From NCBI GenBank assembly GCA_036502625.1, contig DASXYG010000017.1, positions 17,957 through 81,956 on the forward strand: 64,000 nucleotides of DNA. Reading direction: 5' to 3'. Made by a program: the position numbers and the translations under genes. The notes beneath the pieces were generated by a model, which was not told where the DNA came from, did no database searches, and worked only from the letters and a program-made list of their open reading frames with translations. This document shows positions 59,999 through 64,000 of this stretch, in pieces. This DNA is from DASXYG01 sp036502625 (GTDB taxonomy: Bacteria; Actinomycetota; Actinomycetes; Streptosporangiales; Streptosporangiaceae). Numbering within the stretch: the first letter of the stretch is position 1; every line of letters starts with the position of its first letter.

Positions 59999-60018
59999 TC
60001 GAGATATTTCGAGATATT
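59999..60018. promoter_or_regulatory. Candidate MarR operator
   Basis: Two adjacent copies of TCGAGATATT (59999-60008, 60009-60018) also form the near-palindrome ATATTTCGAGATAT (60004-60017). They sit 17 bases upstream of the MarR start in the divergent region and are much more AT-rich than the surroundings. Confidence 0.6.
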
Positions 60019-60034
60019 ACGCGTTGGAGGATGT

Positions 60035-60544
60035 GTGTCAAGTGGTGAACGCTCCGGCCGTACGGCGACGCGTAGCCGTTCCGCCCTGATCGCCGAGCTC
60101 AGCGAGGCCGCGCGGGACATGGCGGGCTGGACGCTGATGCTGCACCAGGCCATCGCGGCGCGGTTCGGCCTCGGCCCGACCGACATGAAGTGCCTCGACC
60201 TGGCGCGCGACGAGCACGACCTCACGGCGGGGCGCATCGCGGAGATCACCGGGCTGAGCACGTCCGCGGTGACCTCCGCGGTGGACCGGCTGGAGAAGCG
60301 CGGGTTCGTCACGCGCGAGCGCGATCCGGACGACCGCAGGAAGGTGCTGATCCGTCCCACGGGCGCGCACGACGCCGAGGCGGCGGAGATCTTCGACAAG
60401 ATCGGCACGCGCTTCGCGGCGGTGGTCGGCGACTACTCAGATGCCGATCTGGAGCTGATCAACGGCTTCGTACGCCGCGTCAACGCCGGGTCGCGCGAGG
60501 TCATCCCGGAGGTCACCGGCCGGGGCGCGGCGCCCGGCCGGTGA
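60035..60544 (+). CDS. MarR-family transcriptional regulator
   Basis: The 169-residue regulator has a MarR winged helix: LGPTDMKCLDLARDEHDLTAG, GRIAEITGLSTSAVTSAVDR, and the wing RLEKRGFVTRERDPDDRRKVL. The GTG at 60035 follows TTGGAGG. Divergent arrangement with an aromatic hydroxylase gene and the tandem repeat between them suggest control of that gene by a phenolic ligand, as in many MarR systems. Confidence 0.92.
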   Translation: MSSGERSGRTATRSRSALIAELSEAARDMAGWTLMLHQAIAARFGLGPTDMKCLDLARDEHDLTAGRIAEITGLSTSAVTSAVDRLEKRGFVTRERDPDDRRKVLIRPTGAHDAEAAEIFDKIGTRFAAVVGDYSDADLELINGFVRRVNAGSREVIPEVTGRGAAPGR

Positions 60545-60559
60545 GGGTGCGGCGCCGGG

Positions 60560-61801
60560 TCAGGCGGCGCGGGTGTCCTTGACGATCGCGCCCGCGCGCA
60601 CGACCACCTTCACGCGGGACGGGTCGCCGAGCAGGTCCGGGTCGGCCAGCGGGTCGCCGTCGACGGCCACGAGGTCGGCGTGGCGGCCCGGCTCGATGGC
60701 GCCCGCCTCGCCGGTGATGCCGAGGATGCGGGCGTTCACCGACGTCGCCGACTCGATCGCGGCGGCCGCGCCGAGCGTGCGCGCCTTCAGGCCGATCTCC
60801 ATGCCGCGCCGCTCCGCGCCCGGCTCGCCGGTCAGGTCCGAGCCCGACCCGACGGGCATCCCGGCGTCGTACGCGATCTTGGCGGCGGCGGCCATGTCGG
60901 CGCCGACGGTGCCGAGGCGGGCCACAATGGCGTCCTCGAAGCCCTGCTCCCTGCCGTGGTCGCGGAGCATCTCGGTGATCGCGAGCGTCGGCACGACGTA
61001 CATGCCGGCCGCGGTCATCTCGGCGGCCAGCGCCGCGTCGATCATCGTGCCGTGCTCGACGCCGCGCACGCCCGCCTCCATGGCGTTGCGCACGCCCTGG
61101 TTGTTGTGCGCGTGGACGGTGACGTACGTGCCGCGCGCGGCCGCCTCCTCCACGGCGGCGCGCAGCTCGGCCACGGTGAACTGGGTGTCGGTGAGCGCGT
61201 CGGAGTGCGAGATCACGCCGCCGGTCACGCACATCTTGAGGAACCTCGCGCCGCGCTGGAACGCCAGCCGCGCGCCGCGGCGCACGGCGTCGGGCCCGTC
61301 GCAGACGACCGACATGTCGGCGAGGCCGGGGACGGCCGCCTCGGCGGCGCGGGCCGGGCCGGCGAACGGCGGGAACATGTGGCCGTGGCCGCCGGTCTGG
61401 CACAGGATCGGGCCCGCCGGGATGACCCGCGGCCCCGGCACCAGGCCGCGGTCGACCGCGCGTACGACACCGCCGTCGACGCCGCCGCAGTCGCGCAGCG
61501 TGGTGAACCCGGCGTCCAGGGCGGCGCGCAGCGTGGCGAAGATCCGCGCGGCGATCTCCGCGACCGTCTCCTCGCCGGAGCGCACCGCGTTCAGCGGCGC
61601 GACGTGCGTGTGCGCGTCGATCAGGCCGGGCAGCAGCGTCAGCCCGCCGAGATCCAGCGTCGCGTCGCCGCCGCCGCTTGTGAGCAGGCCGTCGTCGCCG
61701 TACGCCACATCGCGTACGGACGGGTCCGTGCCCAGCCCGTCGATCACCGTCGCCCCGCGCACCACCATGCCGCCCACCGGCCGCCTCCTCGCCGTCGCCA
61801 T
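60560..61801 (-). CDS. Amidohydrolase, imidazolonepropionase-like
   Basis: The 413-residue metal-dependent hydrolase has PGLIDAHTHVAPLN (HxH near residue 63), FLKMCVTGGVISHSD with the bridging Lys, VHAHNNQGV and VEHGTMI (two His), and PVGSGSDLTGEPG (Asp), plus the C-terminal AGAIEPGRHADLVAVDGDPL beta-sandwich strand. The family includes Xaa-Arg dipeptidases and lactonases, so the substrate is open. An internal ATG at 61768 is an alternative start. It is 13 bases downstream of the P450 gene and probably in its operon. Confidence 0.88.
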   Translation of the reverse strand: MATARRRPVGGMVVRGATVIDGLGTDPSVRDVAYGDDGLLTSGGGDATLDLGGLTLLPGLIDAHTHVAPLNAVRSGEETVAEIAARIFATLRAALDAGFTTLRDCGGVDGGVVRAVDRGLVPGPRVIPAGPILCQTGGHGHMFPPFAGPARAAEAAVPGLADMSVVCDGPDAVRRGARLAFQRGARFLKMCVTGGVISHSDALTDTQFTVAELRAAVEEAAARGTYVTVHAHNNQGVRNAMEAGVRGVEHGTMIDAALAAEMTAAGMYVVPTLAITEMLRDHGREQGFEDAIVARLGTVGADMAAAAKIAYDAGMPVGSGSDLTGEPGAERRGMEIGLKARTLGAAAAIESATSVNARILGITGEAGAIEPGRHADLVAVDGDPLADPDLLGDPSRVKVVVRAGAIVKDTRAA

Positions 61802-61814
61802 TGTCGCCGAACGC

Positions 61815-63119
61815 CTACGCCGCCCACGTCACGGGCAGGTGCTTGATGCCGTTCTGGAAGTTCGACCGTAGCCGTACCGGATCGCCCGCGAGCTCCACCT
61901 CGCCGAGGCGGCCGAGCACCGCGCGGAACAGCGCGCGCATCTGCGTGCGGGCGAGCTGCGCGCCCAGGCAGAAGTGCGGGCCGTGGCCGAACGACAGGTG
62001 CTCGCCGGGCCGGCGCGCCGGGTCGAAGGTGTCCGGGTCGGCGAACACCGCGGGGTCGCGGTTGGCCGACGCGTACCAGACGACCACCTTGTCGCCGGCG
62101 CGCACCTCCGCGCCGCCGAGCCGCGCGGCGCGGGTGGCCGTACGACGGAAGTTCATCACCGGGGTCCACCAGCGGAGCATCTCCTCCACGCAGGTGTCGA
62201 GCAGGCCAGGGTCCGCGCGCAGCCCACGGTAGGCGTCCGGGTTCGTGAGCAGGGCGTACATGCCGCCGGGCAGGCCGTTGCGCAGCGTCTCGTTGCCCGC
62301 GACGGAGAACAGCCAGAACAGGTTCTCGAACTCCTCGACGCTGACCCGGCCGCCGTCGGCGTCGCGCTCGCGCATGAGGATCGACATGACGTCGTCGCCG
62401 GGGTGGTCGCGCTTGTACGCGCCGAGGTCGTGCGCGTACGCGTACAGGTCGGGCATGCCGGCGCGGCTGCGCGGGTCGGGCATGGTGCCGTCGGGTCCCG
62501 GCCCGGGGCGCAGGGCCAGCGCGCGGCGGCCCATCCCGGTGGCGCCGCCGGGGTCGAAGCCCGCGCTGACGGCGTACTCGGCGTCCTGGTAGCCGATCAC
62601 CCGGTTGCTCCAGTCGTACATGAGCCAGCGGTCGGCCTCGGGCACGCCGAACACGTCGGCGAGGGTCAGCAGCGGCAGGTCGGCGGCGATGTCCGTGGCG
62701 AAGTCGGCCGCGCCGCAGTCGGCGACCGCGGCGACCAGGGCTTCCGCGCGCTCCTCGATGCGGTCCACCAGCCGGGCCACCGCGCGCGGCGTGAACGCCC
62801 GCGCCAGCAGCCCGCGCAGCCGCGTGTGCGCGGGCGGGTCCATGTTCAGCATCATGCGGCGCACGTACGCGAGGTCGTCCGGGGTGGCCGGGTCGCGGAT
62901 CTGCGTGGCGCCCTCGTGCGAGGAGAACACCTCGGGCGCCCGCAGCACCTCGCGCACCTCGGCGTGGCCGAGCACCGCCCAGAACCCCGGTCCGCCGGTG
63001 AACGGCGCCTCGTCGACCCACACGACGGGCGCGGTCGCGCGCAGCCGCCGCAGCTCGGCGTACGGCATCCCGCGTACGTAGGTGTCGGGGTCGTAGATGG
63101 CGCGGGTGTCGGCGCTCAC
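61815..63119 (-). CDS. Cytochrome P450
   Basis: The 434-residue class I P450 has the haem-binding loop SFGHGPHFCLGAQLAR, the I-helix oxygen motif FSVAGNETLRN (Thr near the expected acid-alcohol site), the ExxR motif in EEMLRWWTPV, and VMNFRRTATRAARLGG, a pattern shared with the CYP124/125/142 group that hydroxylates sterol or branched lipid chains. No ferredoxin gene is adjacent. The GTG start overlaps the stop of the upstream alpha/beta hydrolase (GTGA). The substrate class is inference. Confidence 0.92.
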   Translation of the reverse strand: MSADTRAIYDPDTYVRGMPYAELRRLRATAPVVWVDEAPFTGGPGFWAVLGHAEVREVLRAPEVFSSHEGATQIRDPATPDDLAYVRRMMLNMDPPAHTRLRGLLARAFTPRAVARLVDRIEERAEALVAAVADCGAADFATDIAADLPLLTLADVFGVPEADRWLMYDWSNRVIGYQDAEYAVSAGFDPGGATGMGRRALALRPGPGPDGTMPDPRSRAGMPDLYAYAHDLGAYKRDHPGDDVMSILMRERDADGGRVSVEEFENLFWLFSVAGNETLRNGLPGGMYALLTNPDAYRGLRADPGLLDTCVEEMLRWWTPVMNFRRTATRAARLGGAEVRAGDKVVVWYASANRDPAVFADPDTFDPARRPGEHLSFGHGPHFCLGAQLARTQMRALFRAVLGRLGEVELAGDPVRLRSNFQNGIKHLPVTWAA

Positions 63120-63868
63120 CGCTTCAGGAACTCCTCGATCGACGTCGCCAGCGCCACGGGGGTCTCGTGCGGGGCGTAGTGCCCGGCGTTGGCCATCACC
63201 TCGAGCTCGGCGTTCGGGTACCACTCGAGCCAGGTGGCGCGCATGAAGTCCGCCGAGAGCGCCGGGTCGTGCTCGCCGACGATCACCTTGACCGGCACCG
63301 CGGAGCCGCGCACCTGCTGGGAGATGTCCGTACGCGCCCACTGCGGCAGGTACGCCGCGAAGGCCGCCGGTTCGCTGCGCCGCACGGACGCGCGGACCAT
63401 GTCGTCGAGCCAGCGCCCGGTGAGCCGCCCGCCGGTCGTCATGTCGATGATCACCCGCCGGTTGGCGGGCTCCTCGGCGGCCCCGGAGAACAACGCCCAC
63501 CCCTCGTCATCCAGCGGTACCCCGCCCGCCGGAACCGGGCTGATCCCCACGATCGCCCGCACCCGTCCGGGCGCCGCGAGCATCACCCGCTGCGCCGCCA
63601 TCCCGCCCATCGAGTGCCCCACGATGCTGAACGCGTCCCACCCGAGCCCGTCCACCAGCCCGAGCACGTCGCCGGCGATCTCGTCCAGCGTGTACTCCCC
63701 CGCCATCCCCATAGCCTCGCCGTATCCCCGCACATCAGGGAACGCGTACGTGAAGGCGTCCGTATCGAGGTGCGGCCATAGCGGCGCAAACCCCATCCGA
63801 TCACTCAACCACCCATGCAGCCCAACAACCTTCAGAGCCCCGTTACCAACAAGCTCATGCGGATGCAC
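63116..63868 (-). CDS. Alpha/beta-fold hydrolase coupled to P450
   Basis: The 250-residue hydrolase has VVGLHGWLSDRMGF (oxyanion), SIVGHSMGGMAAQRV (Ser nucleophile near residue 90), the acid in VIVGEHDPALS and the His in ANAGHYAPHETP. I chose the GTG at 63868, preceded by GGGAGGTGGGG; a longer frame reaches 63991 but is Gly/Arg/Val-rich without family similarity. Its stop overlaps the P450 start, so this is the first gene of a hydrolase-P450-amidohydrolase operon. Confidence 0.83.
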   Translation of the reverse strand: MHPHELVGNGALKVVGLHGWLSDRMGFAPLWPHLDTDAFTYAFPDVRGYGEAMGMAGEYTLDEIAGDVLGLVDGLGWDAFSIVGHSMGGMAAQRVMLAAPGRVRAIVGISPVPAGGVPLDDEGWALFSGAAEEPANRRVIIDMTTGGRLTGRWLDDMVRASVRRSEPAAFAAYLPQWARTDISQQVRGSAVPVKVIVGEHDPALSADFMRATWLEWYPNAELEVMANAGHYAPHETPVALATSIEEFLKR

Positions 63869-64000
63869 CAGCCCCACCTCCCACACCGGCCCACCAACCC
63901 CTGCCCGGACGCTAACCCGCCCCACCCCCACACGCCACCCCCTCGCCCAGCCCACCGCAGGGGGCCGCATCCCGCCCGAGCCGCGCCCCACGCCAGACCG

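Noticed and set aside
1..64000. Mobile elements, tRNA, rRNA, CRISPR or integrase genes
   Set aside because: I looked for transposase/integrase motifs, tRNA-like cloverleaf ends and regularly spaced repeats and found none; the repeat block at 35285 is not a CRISPR because units are unevenly spaced and coding.
63869..64000. N-terminal extension of the last hydrolase to 63991
   Set aside because: The extra residues are Gly/Arg/Val-rich without family similarity, and the GTG at 63868 has a good ribosome-binding site.

Overview
The window is chromosomal DNA from a high-GC actinomycete, most likely a filamentous Streptosporangiales or Thermomonosporaceae type. The evidence is strong G/C third-position bias, frequent GTG and TTG starts, a mycofactocin locus, actinobacterial families (Methyltransf_19, MAB_1171c-type membrane protein, Ppm/LCM methyltransferase), NlpC/P60 hydrolases behind c-di-AMP riboswitches, and many TetR-type regulators. 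Genus is inference. I see no rRNA, tRNA, CRISPR array, transposase or integrase.

Layout. 1-3.6 kb: end of menC, ung, then an MFS carrier coupled to a metal-dependent amidohydrolase. 3.6-7.9 kb: three tandem paralogous lipoproteins facing a coupled XRE regulator / ImmA-IrrE protease / polytopic membrane protein set. 7.9-12.6 kb: mycofactocin locus, with mftABCE leftward and mftRF rightward; mftD is absent. 12.6-23 kb: a GT39-like membrane protein, pcaB, and three TetR/efflux units with clear palindromic operators, plus two methyltransferases. 23-28.4 kb: NlpC/P60 protein, glpK-glpF, and a second secreted NlpC/P60 hydrolase behind a CRP-like site and a ydaO-type leader. 28.5-33 kb: DoxX-like protein, TetX-like monooxygenase with a divergent TetR and three operator copies, ThrE-like exporter, Ohr.

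33-44.2 kb is a catabolic island: an SDR faces an operon of a molybdenum hydroxylase (FAD subunit, two different Mo-cofactor large subunits, one 2Fe-2S subunit), an MFS importer and a GntR regulator; an alpha/beta hydrolase lies downstream. Near-identical operator-like sites precede the SDR/oxidase divergence and the hydrolase, suggesting one regulon. The first large subunit carries an in-frame insertion of about 160 residues of Gly/Thr/Pro-rich repeats. 44.3-50.5 kb: a third NlpC/P60 protein with a second ydaO-type leader, thioredoxin, methyltransferase, DAO-type oxidase, M19 dipeptidase, epoxide hydrolase. 50.6-58 kb: acyl-CoA synthetase, TetR plus LCM methyltransferase, a ClpC-type ATPase and an MHS transporter. 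58-64 kb: a 47-residue membrane protein, an aromatic FAD hydroxylase with divergent MarR, an amidohydrolase, and a cytochrome P450 coupled to an alpha/beta hydrolase.

The window is mostly compact operons of small-molecule metabolism with local repressors. The most unusual items are the repeat insertion in the molybdenum hydroxylase, the mycofactocin locus lacking mftD, and a cell-wall hydrolase apparently wired to both cAMP and c-di-AMP.
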